Assembly: GCA_013397115.1 (NCBI GenBank)
Contig: VWZW01004140.1
Span: 1,671,330 to 1,735,329, forward strand
From: Edolisoma coerulescens
Lineage: Eukaryota; Chordata; Aves; Passeriformes; Campephagidae
Direction of reading: 5' to 3'
DNA length: 64,000 bases
Below, one piece after another: positions 10,940 through 23,248 of this stretch. The position numbers and the translations under genes were made by a program. The first letter of the stretch is position 1. Every line of letters starts with the position of its first letter. The notes under the pieces are model-generated. The model was not told the origin of the DNA and ran no database searches. It saw nothing but the letters and a program-made list of their open reading frames with translations.

Positions 10940-13900
10940 TGAGCATTTATTCTTTTATGTCATTTACTGGTTCCAGGTTCTTTTCTGAAGGCTTAGATTT
11001 AAAAAGGGATTTGCAACAAACAAAGAACATTTGGGGTGACTTCAGCTGGTGCAGCAAACTCCATTCTTATGCACTGTTTTGAGATGTGCCTCCAAATTAT
11101 CTGACAAATGATATGTTCCAAATTAAGTCGCTTATTACCTGTGCTTTCCTACTGCACAGCATTCTTCATCATTGTACTGCTGGATTTTGGGGACTTATCA
11201 GGCTTTGCTGGGTCTAGCAGTGGAAGCAGAGGATTGGGGTGAGGAGTAGCACAGGCAGAGCTCTGCCAGCTGGGTCTCTGCACAACTGCACTCCATGCTC
11301 AGCTCTGGCTTCCCAAGGGACAGCTTTGAGGAGATAAAGACCTGGAAACACCATCCAGCCCTCCTGATCCAGAGGCTTCTCCTCTCCCAGCACAGATCAC
11401 CTTGGGTCTCTTTAGCTCGTTTGGGTTTCAGGTGCTGACAACAAAGGATATGGCAAAGGACGTGAAATTAGAAGAGCTTTTTCCAAGTGAAGTGTCTTCT
11501 TGTTCCCAATCTCCTCCTGCTGAGACTGCGGTGGGAAGGAGCTGTTTGGCAGCAGGTCCAGCTCTGCACCCAGGGCACCGCAGACCCTGCCGCCAGTGCC
11601 GTGAAACCATCACCAGTTACCTCTGAGGGCAGCTCCTGTGCAACCCATGGGGCACTGACCACCACAAGCAGTGGATCAGCCCTGCCCTTCCTCCCCAGAA
11701 GTGTTTCTGAGTCAATGGCTTCTGTGGAATCCTGTTTTCCTATGCAGAGCCCACAAATCTTTCCATGGTTCTTAGGCCTGGGATCAAACTTCTCTGAGTT
11801 CAGTCAAACATCGATGACAGTACAGATTACAGAGGGGAAAAATTCCAATCTCCACTTAGACATCAGCCCCTTCCTCCACTTCCCTGTGACTTTAGGGAGA
11901 GAAAGGAATTGGGCACGAATATTTCAGGACTATGCTTGGGCTTCCCATCGGGGTTAAGGACCCTGTGGTGTAAAGCTCTGCTGCAGATCCCTCTCTGTAA
12001 CCAAAGCCAAAAGAGATTCTAAATACAAATGGTCACAGCCCACTCTGCCACACATTATCCCTCATCTGGTGGTAAATCAGCACTGCTCATATCATCACTG
12101 ACTTGCAGAGCACATCCCTCCATCCCAGACATAAATGTTAATTAGTGAGGTTTCTGCTTTAAATTAGTGACGCCAAAGCACTTTGAGACTCCCACATGAA
12201 AAGAGCCACAGAGGCCAAAGTGTTGCTGTTCCCTTTGGTCACAGCGTTTGAAATAGATATCCTTTAATAGCTCTGTTTTCTCCTCACAGGTAGGTCGGTA
12301 AACGAGCGCTGGTGCCCGGGCTCCCTCAGAAACACAAGGAGGCAGGAGCTTTGAAGCTCCTCCACTCTCACAGCCCTGTGCAGGGTGTGTGAACAATGTT
12401 CAAAATGTACATATGAACCAGAGAGATTAGGACTTTCAGAAGAGCCTTCCACGAGGATCCTTTTCATGTCTAAGATACGTATCTAGTTCGTTCACTATCT
12501 GCAGAGATGAAAGCAACCTCTGATGGTATCTTCTCTGCTCGCCACCTTATCATATCAGTGATAAAAGACCAGTCAAGCTTGCTGGCTTTGGAACGCATAA
12601 TGCAATTATTAATATTTGCCTGGTTTTTCCTCCCTCAGATGAGGGATGAAGGAGAGAGGAGGAGGGCAGGCAGCTGGACATGGGAGGAGCCCAGTGCAGG
12701 AGCACCAGCTCTGATGGTTGCCCACCCTCTGCATTACCCCAGCCGTGGTGGGAGAAGAGCTCCTGCTCCTCAGGTCCCTGCTGCAGGTGCCAAGGGGGCT
12801 GTGCTGTAATGCACACAGCTTTCACAGGACACACCATTGCCATGGCTACGGGAGCCAGGAGATGGGGGAGAGCAGAGCCCTCCGCACCACCGAGCGCTTG
12901 GCCTCGAAACACCCAGCACCACACCCGCTCCGAGCTCCCCTCGACCCACACAGGTGAGGGGGGCTTGGATCTCTCCTCCCTCACAGGTTTTCTGGAGCTT
13001 GTGGCATTCACTAAATACCTCAGGAAGCCGCGTCAGGGAACTGCTGCAGTGTCAGGTGGTGTTAATCATCTCTGCGTGATCTGGAAGGGCAGGGGATGCT
13101 GCACACAAAGGAAAGGGGATGGTGAGATGTGTGTCGTGCTGCTTGCACCATGCAAGGTGTGAAAAGTGCCTTCTGCAATAAAGAAATAACAGTAGTTAGG
13201 ATTAATTGCGGGTTCAGAGCTAGGGAATCCCACTGGGTTATACACGTATGGGTAAGCCCTTTCCCCACTCTGTGCATGGAGAAAGGAAAACATGACAGGG
13301 GAAGAGTTGCCAGCAAACGCACACCAGGATGGATAAAAGCAACAGGAAAAAAGGAACTTTTTGAAAGCACAATCAGATTTTCAAACTATAGATACTTTTT
13401 GTTCTATAAACAAAAAGGAGTCTACTTAGATTCAAAGATTCAATGTTCACTGTGTACACTTATTATGATATATTACACCCCTAAAACTAAAAATGCTCTA
13501 TCTGGATGTCACATGCTGGTCACTGCTGATAAGAGAACGTCAAACCAACTAACCTGGCTCAGCCAGAACTGATACTCACAGAAATGCATAACCTCATGGT
13601 CAGTTTTGCAGGAACTAAAGGACTGTTATTCTTGATTTCAGCTTCTTCAACCACTGTAGTAGTGACCAGGCAATGCAGAAAGTCAAAAAGTTATATCTGT
13701 AAAATCCAAGAGTATGAATTAAGGGTGGGAGAAAAAGATCCCTCTTTAAAAGGGATACCCAGAAATAGTGCCCTCATCCATTGCCTTCTACACTCAGGGC
13801 TTTGATGGACTCTCATTTAATGAATAAGACTCATAAGTAAAACACTTCCTTTTCACATCCTCAAGTCCCACTTTCCATCCAAGTGGAACTTGAAATGTTG

Positions 13901-14150
13901 CATGTGATTCCCCACTGGTAAAGAAGTGTGGCATTCCCCTTTTCTAATGGTACAAAATGGGAAAATGAAGGACTGATTAATGCAATGTAAATGTAAACAA
14001 AATACTTACTTAAATCACTTTGTCTAGTTATAGAACATTCTTTTATCTAGGAGAAGAAGGGAAAGGCCATCTTGAATAGAAACCTTCTGTTCACTAATTA
14101 GTATCAAATAGTTCCCAGGTTTTCCAAAAAATGTATTATTTTAATTAATA
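10940..14150. other. Mostly unique non-coding stretch with one exon-like segment
   Basis: Apart from the GC-rich acceptor-to-donor segment at 12639-12953, nothing here looks like a gene. A 14-base perfect palindrome (GGCAGAGCTCTGCC) is at 11253-11266. The part 13380-14150 is AT-rich unique DNA with no recognisable repeat and runs up to a reverse CR1 copy. Confidence 0.5.
12639..12953 (+). other. Candidate exon, GC-rich, non-coding or terminal
   Basis: A strong 3' splice site (pyrimidine-rich GGTTTTTCCTCCCTCAG ending at 12638) and a strong 5' splice site (CACAG/GTGAGG, GT at 12954) enclose 315 bases. The segment is GC-rich with a local cluster of CpGs at about 12845-12950, unlike its AT-richer surroundings. 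All three frames contain a stop when read from the acceptor; the longest runs 56 codons, to a stop at 12807. It would therefore have to be a non-coding, first or last exon, perhaps of a long non-coding RNA. No protein family is recognised, and two good splice sites at this spacing can arise by chance. Confidence 0.25.
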
Positions 14151-14151
14151 G

Positions 14152-14325
14152 TATAGAATCATAGAATCAGGGGATGGTTTGGGTTAGAAGGAACATTTAA
14201 AGCCCATCCAATCCAGCCACCTGCAAAGGACAGGGACAGCTTCCACGAGCCCAGATTGCTCAGAGTCCCTGAGGGTGTAGTGTACAACTGCTCTAGGAAT
14301 TGTCCGTCCATCCGTTCAGACTTGA
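14152..14325 (-). mobile_element. CR1 LINE fragment, reverse orientation
   Basis: The plus strand opens with the reverse complement of the CR1 terminal repeat (ATAGAATCATAGAATC), then GGTTTGGGTTAGAAGGAACA and a degenerate AGGGACAGCTTCCACGAGCCC. This is therefore a minus-strand CR1 3' end. Substitutions relative to the neighbouring copies suggest moderate age. The 5' limit is uncertain and lies near the T-rich run at about 14328. Confidence 0.85.
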
Positions 14326-14329
14326 ATTT

Positions 14330-15980
14330 TTTTTTTTAATACCTTCATATCCACAGTGGAAATCTTAAATTCCTCGGCTGCACGTGGCTCACACTGCCCT
14401 GTCCTGCCCGTATGAGCATTCCAACCAGTTCCTGCCCCATCCTGCTGCAGGGCACTCACTGCTCAGACACCCACCTGTCTGCTCCAGCAGCTCTGCCAAA
14501 CCCCTTCCCGCGCTTCCCCACTCTCCAGAGCGCTCTCTCTCCTAGTCCTGTGCTCAGCAGCAGCCAAGAGGTGCTTAATACAACCCCATTTGGCACCTTC
14601 CCTCTGAGCTGCCTATTCCAGGCTGCCAATACAAGCACAGCAGCTCCAAACTGCCCAGCCGAGCCAAGAATCCTCTCCCTTGTGTGCAGCTCGCCAGCCA
14701 GAGGCAAATGCATGAACTTTAGAGATTATCTGGAGGGAATATTCCAGGAATTTAGATTTTAGCCGCAGCAGTAGGACCATACATCATTAAAGCTGCCTCT
14801 CCTGCCAATGTAAAAAGCAAACATCAATGATTTAAATCACGGTTCCCCTGTGGCTCATTTAAATCACTTGGATGGAAATCAGTCCACCTTGTCACCGTGG
14901 AAGAGGTAGAAATGGAAGTTGTGGATTCATGACTCCCAGGTCAACACTCAGCACGGGACGTGGACCAGGTGACGATAAATCCTACGAGGCACAGTTTGTA
15001 ATGAGCAGTTTTGTGATGTGTGGCACCGGTGAAACCCAATTCCTGCAGCTGTGTGTGTTTGTGTGGAGCTCCTGTTGTCTGTGTGACTATTGACCAAAGC
15101 TTTCCCTGCAGTCAATACGTGCAGCACCGTGCTCTTCAGTGCTTTATGATCAGCTCCTTTCTGGGAGCACTTCCATGGAGTCTTTCTTTTATTTTCACCC
15201 ACCAGCCCATTGTCCAGAAACCTGCACAAGACACAGGGATGGAATTTGCTGCAGATGGGGACACACTCAGAGGCAGAGCCTGGGGTGAGAAGCCTTGGAA
15301 GAACATATCCAAGGGCACCTTCCCACCTGGACACAGGCAGGCCTGGCCCCACCTGCACATCCTGGGATGTTCTGTGCAGCCTGTGAGATGCAGGACCCAA
15401 ACCAGGCATCTGGCCCCATCACTAAAGCTCTGTTCCAGGTTTCATGCATTAGCAGAGGTGTCTCTGCCACAGAAAATCCACAGTTCGACTGGAGGAGCCT
15501 AAGGAAGGTTGGCAAAGGGAAGAAATGCTGCTGTGTTGCTACAGGTGAGCAGCTGATGCAGACAAAAAGCTCAGCCCTGTCCACACAGAGCAGATCCTCA
15601 TTTCCCTGCAGCTAGAGGAGCTCTGCCATCTCACTGGCACTCAGACACGTTCAAATTGGTTTCGGTTTTTATGGCTGTACAATAACCAACAAACAGCACG
15701 AGCTGCCATGTAACAGAGATTCTTTGGCTCCACATTTGTCTGCCTGTTTGATTATTTGAAAGTGGCAGCTTTTATTGCCTGCGTTACCCACAGAAAGAGA
15801 CAGCTTTTAGCATGTGAAAAGGTACCAGAACCCAGACCCAGGTGAATGCTTTGTGTGCAGGCAGCTGCCCACATTTTGACAAACTTGTTTGACTCTTCCA
15901 GCACTGCAGAGGCGTTTGAGAGGTGACAGCTGATTTCGATGTGGGTGACACTGAATTCTGAGCAGGGGCACTCCCATGAG
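14330..15980. other. Non-coding stretch, no gene recognised
   Basis: This is unique DNA between two CR1 copies. It is moderately GC-rich at 14380-14720 and 15220-15620, which is why long shadow frames appear on both strands. None resembles a known protein and none is bounded by convincing splice sites. No repeats were seen. Confidence 0.5.
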
Positions 15981-15983
15981 AGG

Positions 15984-16293
15984 CAGGGCAGGCACTGATC
16001 TCTGCCCTCTGTGACCAGCTACAGGACGTGAGGGAAGAGCTGGAGCTGTACCAGGGGAAGGTCAGGTTGGATACCAGGGAAAAGTTCTTCCCCCAGAGGG
16101 TGCTGGGCACTGCCCAGGCTCCCCAGGGAATGGGCACGGCCCCGAGGCTGCCAAAGCTCCAAGAACATTTGGGCAGCGCTGCCAGGGATGCCCAGGGTGG
16201 GGGTGTTGAGGTGTCTGTGCAGGGCCAGGGGTGGGACTGGGTGATCCCTGTGGGTCCCTTCCAGCTCAGGAGATTCTATATTTCTGTGATTGT
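15984..16293 (+). mobile_element. CR1 LINE fragment with the GTGGGTCCCTTCC-type tail
   Basis: This is a 5'-truncated CR1 copy of about 310 bases. It carries the run of CR1 3' words: CTGTGACCAGCTACAGGAC, GGTCAGGTTGGATACCAGG, TTCTTCCCCCAGAGGGTG, GCCCAGGCTCCCCAGGGAA, and finally TGATCCCTGTGGGTCCCTTC with a TTCTATATTTCTGTGAT tail. This tail is the same type as that on the SINE at 44421-44526, so it marks the CR1 group likely to have mobilised the SINE. The reverse transcriptase region is absent. Confidence 0.9.
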
Positions 16294-17389
16294 AAGTGCT
16301 GTTAAGAAGTCTTCCTGGCTCGTGAACAAATTAAAAAAAAAAAACAACAAAACCAGAAGGAAAGCAAATAGAAAGACAGAAGTGATGTTGCTGCTCTGTC
16401 CATTACAGATTTATGGCAGTGACAGGGAGAACAAGACACAGACTGAAGTCCCTCCTGCTCTTTTGGCTGCTAAGTTGCCTCATCCTTTGCTCCGTGATGC
16501 TGCTGTGGCTGTCTCTGTATTGAGTAGGGTCAGGGCAACATTTAGGTTGTCCTATATAAAAAGGTCCAACATATAAAAAGCTGATATCTTTACGCTGTAC
16601 AGAGGAAAAATCTCCACTTAAAACACTGTCCTCAGATAACAAAAAAGATTTACCTTGATAAGACTAGAGAAGGCAGGGAAGAAATAAGCAGAGATAGCAC
16701 AGAGAGGAAGGTGCTATAATAAGAATCTGCTTTGTCTGCAGGTTCACTTAAGCAGCTCAGCTCCTTGTGAGCTGATTTCAACCTCTACTTTTTAAAGTAA
16801 TAACAACTCATTAACGAGGATTTTACTTCCTGTTGGGGGATACAACTGGCTTTGTTTAGAGGGTCTTCAACCCCTGCTTGCTTGCTTTGTCCCACTCAAT
16901 GCTTTTCTCTCTCAAATCTTTGCCAGTGGTCAAAGGCAAAAAAAATCATTCCTGTTTGCATTATAGCAAGGGCAGTGATATTATATGTCTTTCAAAAGAC
17001 CCTTTTACAGGTTTCCATCTGCCTTTCTAATGGTTTAAAACAGAGAAAGAAGCTGGCAACTGGCAAATGCCCAAGATCTGATCAGACATGAGCTGGTGCC
17101 CTGTCTAAGTGTCTGCATTTAAGTGTTTTCTCTTCTGCTCAGGTGCAGAAAAGCCCATCAGCCCTCCCAGAGCCCTGTTCCCTCCTCTGTAGCCAGCAGC
17201 ATCACTAGGGATCAGCAAAGAAATAAGAGATCAAAGAACAATATGGAAAAAAAAAATGGTGGATACTGAGCAGGCTGAAAAGGAACAAGAACATGAGGAA
17301 ACATGATAAATTCATGCTGAGACCTCTGAAGATGGGGATAAGAGGGTAACACAGAGAAGCAGAAGGATATGAATATAATTGGGATATGG

Positions 17390-17720
17390 TTTTAGCTGTG
17401 AGATCTGTTAAATTGAATTTCTGTTTGGTAGAACATCCCTTGTATATGTTAATCGCTGTGTGCTCCAGCAGCCTGATTTAGTGTTATTATCAAAAAGGGC
17501 TCCTGCCTTTGTCAAAGGAAGATTACAAATTATTCCAGATAACTAATGCAACTAAAGACCTTTAAGACTAATTGGCCATTGTGCAATCCTGTTAATATCC
17601 TTTCTTGTCTAACAAAAACGAAGAAGGCAATTAAGGCTGAATACCAAAAAATCCGTACCTGGTCTCTTGCATGGAAACATGATTTACACACCCCCGGATT
17701 TTCCTACCAGGAGAAAAAAA
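17390..17720. promoter_or_regulatory. Possible conserved non-coding element with palindromic SOX/TCF word
   Basis: This is an AT-rich, repeat-free block. At 17506-17518 it has a perfect 13-base palindrome CCTTTGTCAAAGG, which places two SOX/TCF-LEF-like half sites (CTTTG/CAAAG) head to head. Homeobox-type words flank it (ATTACAAATTATTCC, GACTAATTGGCC). Function is inferred from motif content only. Confidence 0.3.
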
Positions 17721-19959
17721 TATAGCAAATGATCATCTGTCAACAGCCAGCACAGCCAAAGAAACTCCAGTTTTGTATTAAACCTGAGCTGGGAATGGTT
17801 TGAGACCCACCCTTTCCTTGCCGTGAAAGCAACAATTTCCATTGTGTCTCCATATTAAACACAGAGCCCTGATTTTTAACGAGTTTAGCTAAGCCTGAGC
17901 TGTCACATTCTTTGAGACACAGCTGCTTTCTGAGGCCTCAGAAAGGATCCTGCCCAGCAGAGTCTTGGCCAGACATGACATGGACCCCGTTGTTCAAACC
18001 TGCTCAGGCTCCCTCAGAAAAGACACAAACAGACCTTGGAAAGTCTCTGAGGCCTTCTGGACCTCGCAGACGGCTCTGATCAGTCACCTCCCAGCTGCTG
18101 CTTGGTGCTGCTATTAATAATCACCCTAATCAGCTGGTGGTTTTTGCACGGTATTGTCTCTGCATTCATCCTTCTGCCAACCCTTGAAGTCCCCAGTGTT
18201 GCATTAAAACAGGAAATAGGTTACCAAGTGATTGTGCAGGTCATTGGCAGGTGGGGTCTGGGGAAATCAGCCCGTGGCTGCTGCTGGAGGGCGGTGATGG
18301 GCAAAGACTGCTCCAGCTGGAGGGAGAAGGTGATGGCTGGGGAATCCCTCTGGAGAGAGCCGAGCAAACAGCCCCTCACAGGCTGCCCGGGGCGTTTGCT
18401 CAGCCTAATGCTGGCTTCTGCTCTGCCATTAATTCATTGCATCACTTTCTGAGGCAGCTCCTTGATCCTGACAAACGTTATCCTCTCTTTTACCTTAGCG
18501 TGTTACCTGCTTTGTTCATTTGTGTGACTGCCTTAATCTCTCCTGGATGACTCACATCAGCTTTAGATCTTTAACAACTTTATTGCTTTATTTAATCCTG
18601 TGTTTCATGTTCACTTGCTCAGTTAAAAGAGGGATAGAGTCAGTGTAATACTTTCGAGTTCAAGAGGAGGAACTCCTTCAACCTCATTGCCAGGTTCTGT
18701 CCTCCAGCCCCAAGCACCTTCCTGTGCTGTTTTCCTGAGGTTTCAAATCCAAGTTTGTCAAACCACCAAAGCATTTTTACATGGATGCAGCAGTAATTCA
18801 CAGGTCTGCACATACCTGCAGGCACAGGGGGAAATGTGCAGCTTTGGACTCCACACCCTGCACCAAAAGCTGCTCCCTGCATCTTGGGAGGCTGCAGGGA
18901 GGAAAGGTGGTGGCCCAAGGACATCACCCCATGAGCTGTCTCTGGCCATGGATGGACCACCCGACTGTAACTGGCAGAAATCAGCTGCAAGTGTAGGGAT
19001 TTCTCCTTTTGTAAATGACATAAGGCAGGATTAAAAGGAGAAAGATTAAGCCAAAACCTCTGCTAGTTATTTAAAGTTGCCTAATACAACCTGATTTTTT
19101 TTTGTTTTATAGCCCCAAGCCACAGCAGGCTCCTCCTGAGTCTGAAGCTCTTGTATTTGAGCTGAGGTGCTGTGTCTGTCTGGTGGATATCCTGGCTAAA
19201 CCTTCACCTGGGGGAAGACCTCTCTTCAATGGCATGGCAAGACCTCAGTGAGGTTCTTATCCTAAACAAATCTTTGAAGATTTATGTCTTCCTAAACCAC
19301 GTGATGGAATTGATCCTGGGAGCCCAAAGAACAATGGGCTGAAAGAGGGAAAGAGTAAAATAAAAGCCCTGTGTTGAGAAAAGTGCTTTCTTTTGAGTGG
19401 GGGGCCTGTGAAGTGAAGCATTCAGGACAACTTCCAGTGGGAATTGCAGCCAGATGAGATTTGCCTTTACCCGGCGGAGCCCTGGTCCCTGCAGCACCTG
19501 AGAGCATCACAACACTGCCCACAGCCTCCACAGCCTCTAGGCAGCTTTTTTTTTCCCCAAAAAAGCTAAATCCACAAAGTCAGTAAACACACTAAGATTT
19601 AATAGAGATTGGTAAAATACTGCTCCCTAAACACCCCCTCATGCTGACGTGGTTTTACAGTAAAATCTGCCCATTTTGCTGCTGTATCGGTGTCTCGGCA
19701 GCCTCCTTTGGCTCTCAAGTGGTCACTCAGCCATGGCACCTCTCGACATCACCGTGAGGGCAAACAGGCACCGAGTGCCTTGCAGAGACACTGCTGCTGC
19801 TCACAACCCAGGTGGGCATTTACCTCTAAAGATCTGCTTTGCCTTTAATGAGTTATTGCTCTTCACCAGGCTGCATTTTCCATGTGAGGCAGAAGCTGCA
19901 ACCTCCCTGGTAAAAAGGATCTTAGGAAAGCTCATTTAAATTTCAAGGACCTCTTAGGG

Positions 19960-20160
19960 ATAGTTGCTAATGGTTATGCTAATTGGTGTAGGGTCTGAGT
20001 GACAGTCATGTCCTGGAATGATTCGCAAATCACATTTTCTTGGAGCTTATTAGCAGACTCATTAACTGTACAACAGTACATTGCTTTCAGAAATTCAGAT
20101 CTAAGCAGAAAATTAAAATTATTTGCTAAATGACCTAATAAAATTGAATAAAATGTGCTG
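19960..20160. promoter_or_regulatory. Possible conserved non-coding element with octamer word
   Basis: This AT-rich block carries ATGCTAAT, a POU octamer form, at 19976-19983, overlapping a TAATTGG homeobox word. Further TAAT-type words follow up to about 20150. There is no repeat and no open frame of note. Regulatory function is inferred and would need cross-species alignment. Confidence 0.22.
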
Positions 20161-21067
20161 AGAAAGTGAAAACTGAGGTGTATCAGGACTCCAGGATTTG
20201 GCTAAAAATAATCTCCATTTACCATTGATGTTCACCCATTCCTCTGGGAGTAGCTGTAGCCCAGGTGAGCCTCACTTAGAAACCTGTTTAGATATGAAAA
20301 CCAATGAACTCAAATCGACAGCAGCACATCCCAGCTCCTTGCACCCAGAGCTGGCATTAAAATTCACTGCAGCCTCAGCAAGGACTTTATCCAGTGATGC
20401 ATCTCGTAGTGCCTCCTCCACATCTCTGTTTCTCCTTCCCTCTGCAATTCATGCAAACAAAAACCCAAACAGCTGCACTTTCTTACTTCCCTGATGAAAT
20501 TTTTGGCAGAGTTATTTGTAAAAATAAAAAGTCTTTTTTGAAGTCAAAGAGAGCGTGGGAAGGAATGAGAACCCAGGTATTTATTTACTTACAGGTGAGA
20601 CAGGACACTATGGAATCTCCAATCAGTTTAGGATGGTATCCAATCTTCCTCTGTGTGAATAAGATGTTTCCCAAATTCACAAAATTCCGTTGCAAAATAT
20701 TTTAATGAACATGTATTTAAATTTTTACAAAACTCTCAGCTCTCCATGCTCTTCAAAATCACACATTTAAGTGTATGTAATACAGACATGTATTTCCACA
20801 CAATTTGGACATTTTGTGTACTGCCAAGAAACTTGTGCTGAGTCTCTGAAGGAACGAGAATCTGATTTATGATTGGTGTGAGCACGTGTATAACATCGAT
20901 GCTCCCAATCCAAGTTTGCTGGTAGACAAATCCTCTCACATTTAATAATTACCCATTGAAAACCAGGACCTGCATTATCCCCTGATGCATTTCCACAACT
21001 TCTGTCCCCCTACTCTGACTCTTGAGTGCCAGGTGTAAAATTTCTAGCACCAGTTCTACCTCCTTAA

Positions 21068-21165
21068 TCATAGAATCAGGGAATGCTTTGGGTTGGAAAG
21101 AACCTTAAAGACCATCTTGTTCCAACCCCCAGCCATGGGCAGGGACACCTTCCACCAGGCCATTG
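21068..21165 (-). mobile_element. CR1 LINE fragment, reverse orientation
   Basis: The plus strand reads as the reverse complement of the CR1 3' end: ATCATAGAATCAGGGAATG, GGGTTGGAAAGAACCTTAAAG, CCAACCCCCAGCCATGGG and CAGGGACACCTTCCACCAG. The copy is only about 100 bases long and therefore heavily 5'-truncated. Its words are close to the group consensus, so it is relatively young. Confidence 0.9.
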
Positions 21166-22417
21166 TTTTAATTTGGTTTTTTCTTTCTTAGCTCTCTAAG
21201 TATACCAGCAAACAATAGTATTTTAAAGGACTTAAAAGTCCTTTTTGAGGCCTTTAGTGCAAAAATCACAAGAAAAGCTGTGCTGGATCAGATGCACTCC
21301 CCAAGGCAGACCCAGATCAGAAATTTCTGTTAAACTCTCAAGGAGCCTGGTCTTCACCTCTTCTTCAGAATGAAAACTTGATTTCTTTCGGTTCCGGATT
21401 TTATTGAGAACTCTTTAAATATCTTGACTTCATAAAAACTCGAGCTGTAGCAGAAATAACTGATGAGTGTACGGCTTTCTTGGCACACTGAAGTGCTTGA
21501 AAATTTCTCTCCAGTTCCCCGTTTCTCACAGGCATTGTTACACTTGCAATTTATCTCAGGGTGAATAAAACACATTCTGCTTCATGACACTTTTTGGTTG
21601 GATTTTTTTATTTCTTAAGGCATATAACAGCAGGTCTCAAATAGAATCCATGGGAATATTTTTCACTAAAGAAATCTCAAACCAAAAGAAGCTGTTTAAT
21701 TCAAACATGTTTGTCAACCCCACAAAACTTTGTTTTACAAAAGCAGCAATCAGATAAGATTGGAGTGATAGGCAAAGCTTTTTTTCTTGAACTGGAACTT
21801 CAAAAGAACCAACTTTTGAAATAAAAGGTTTTAAAAACCCCAGAAATTAGAATGAAATATTTTGATGCCATGGAAACAATCACTTCACATGAAAAAATAC
21901 CTTCAGCTTTAGTGCTTTGGAGTTGAAATGCTGGAAATTTTGACACTCTGAGGAAATCTGTTGTGTTTGCTGACTTCCTGGTCCCTCCCCTCAACAGGAC
22001 ACGGGTAATTCCTTACCACCACGAGACCAGCGTGATGCAGCCCCGCTTTTTGTCATGTCCAAAATTAACTTCTGAACTAACGGTCCTTGAACAGCCCCTT
22101 TTCCATCCCCTGTGCAGATCATAGCTGCCTCATCTTTCTCCAAGTCCCTTCCCAGACCACGGGATGCAGGGATAACAGGGGCCTGTGCAATGGTCATGGG
22201 TGGTGTGGACATTTGTCCACTGAAACCTCCTGATGTCTACTCTCAGAGTCCCACCTACCCTTACTGTCACAAAATTATACCTAGGTCCTGTGAGGGTAAT
22301 TTCTAGGAATTATAACTGCATTCAAGCCCAGAAACTCTGTTTTTATCTCCGCAGGTCTTTGAAAGCTTTTCCTCAAACTACAGTAGAAATGCTGTTTTAA
22401 TCCATATTATTGTTGAT

Positions 22418-22552
22418 TTTCAAGACCAGGTTGGACGGAACTTGGAGCAACCTGGGACAGTGGAAGGTGTCCCTGCCCATGGCAGGGGGTGGAATGAGAC
22501 AAGCTTTAAGATCCCTTCCAACCCAAACCATTCTGTGATTCTGATTTTATGA
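22418..22552 (+). mobile_element. CR1 LINE fragment, 3' end
   Basis: This is a short plus-strand CR1 copy. It has AGACCAGGTTGGACGG, CTTGGAGCAACCTGGGACAG, TGGAAGGTGTCCCTGCCCAT, GGCAGGGGGTGGAATGAGAC, and a tail with CCTTCCAACCCAAACCATTC and a TTCTGTGATTCTG end. It belongs to the same group as the copies at 35512, 43068 and 47143. Confidence 0.92.
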
Positions 22553-23004
22553 ATTTAATATGGTCCAAATTAAGAGTGCTTACAGGCAAGTGGGCAATCC
22601 CACTTGGGGCAGATGGAGAGGCCAAATCATTAAAAGCTCGAGTGGAAATTGGGGGAAACAGGCTCTAGAGAGATTTGCTCTTTAGGAAAACCCTCTATTT
22701 CTGATAAAATATGTTGTATTTTCCCCATAACCCAGGGATTCGTCCTCTAATAAAGAACCTGTGAAGCTGCTGTCACTGCTACATAAAGCATTGTGGTCTT
22801 AGATAGATAAAATATATATATAAAGAAATACAGCATAATATTTCACCATGGAACACAGCATAATCTGCATCCCAAAACACATCTGCTTTGGGCTGCAAAG
22901 TGCCACTGTCCAGGGAGGTAAATGGAAAACTGCACATCCAGGTACCTCTTAGCACTGAGAGTGGTGGGCAGCACCACTGGCAGTATGGGGTGTGAATTAA
23001 TCCC

Positions 23005-23248
23005 AGGATCACAGAAAGGCTGGGGTTGGAAGGGACCTTAAAATTCATCCAGTCCCACCCCTGCCATGGCCAGGGACACCTTCCATTAGCCCAGGTTGCT
23101 CCAAGCCCCTTCCAACCTGGCCTTGGGCACTCACAGGGATCCAGGGGCAGCCACAGCTTCTCTGGGCACCCTGTGCCAGGGCCTCCCCACCCTCACAGCC
23201 AAGAATTTCTTACCAATGTCCAATCTAAACCTCTGTCAGCTTGAATTA
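23005..23248 (-). mobile_element. CR1 LINE fragment, reverse orientation
   Basis: About 240 bases of CR1 3' end lie on the minus strand. On the plus strand the order is GGATCACAGAAAGGCTGGGG, GAAGGGACCTTAAAATTC, GGCCAGGGACACCTTCCA, CCAGGTTGCTCCAAGCCCC, CAGGGGCAGCCACAGCTTCT, and GCCTCCCCACCCTCACAGC at the upstream end. It lies less than 500 bases from the oppositely oriented copy at 22418, so the pair forms an inverted repeat over part of its length. Confidence 0.92.

Larger units (their letters stand above)
16300..21060. other. Non-coding stretch with two AT-rich, element-like blocks
   Basis: No gene is supported. An A-rich run is at 16331-16343. The blocks 17390-17720 and 19960-20160 look like conserved non-coding elements and are listed separately. 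Remaining open frames (for example at 18102-18452 on the plus strand) begin in ordinary unique DNA and match nothing I know. Confidence 0.5.
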
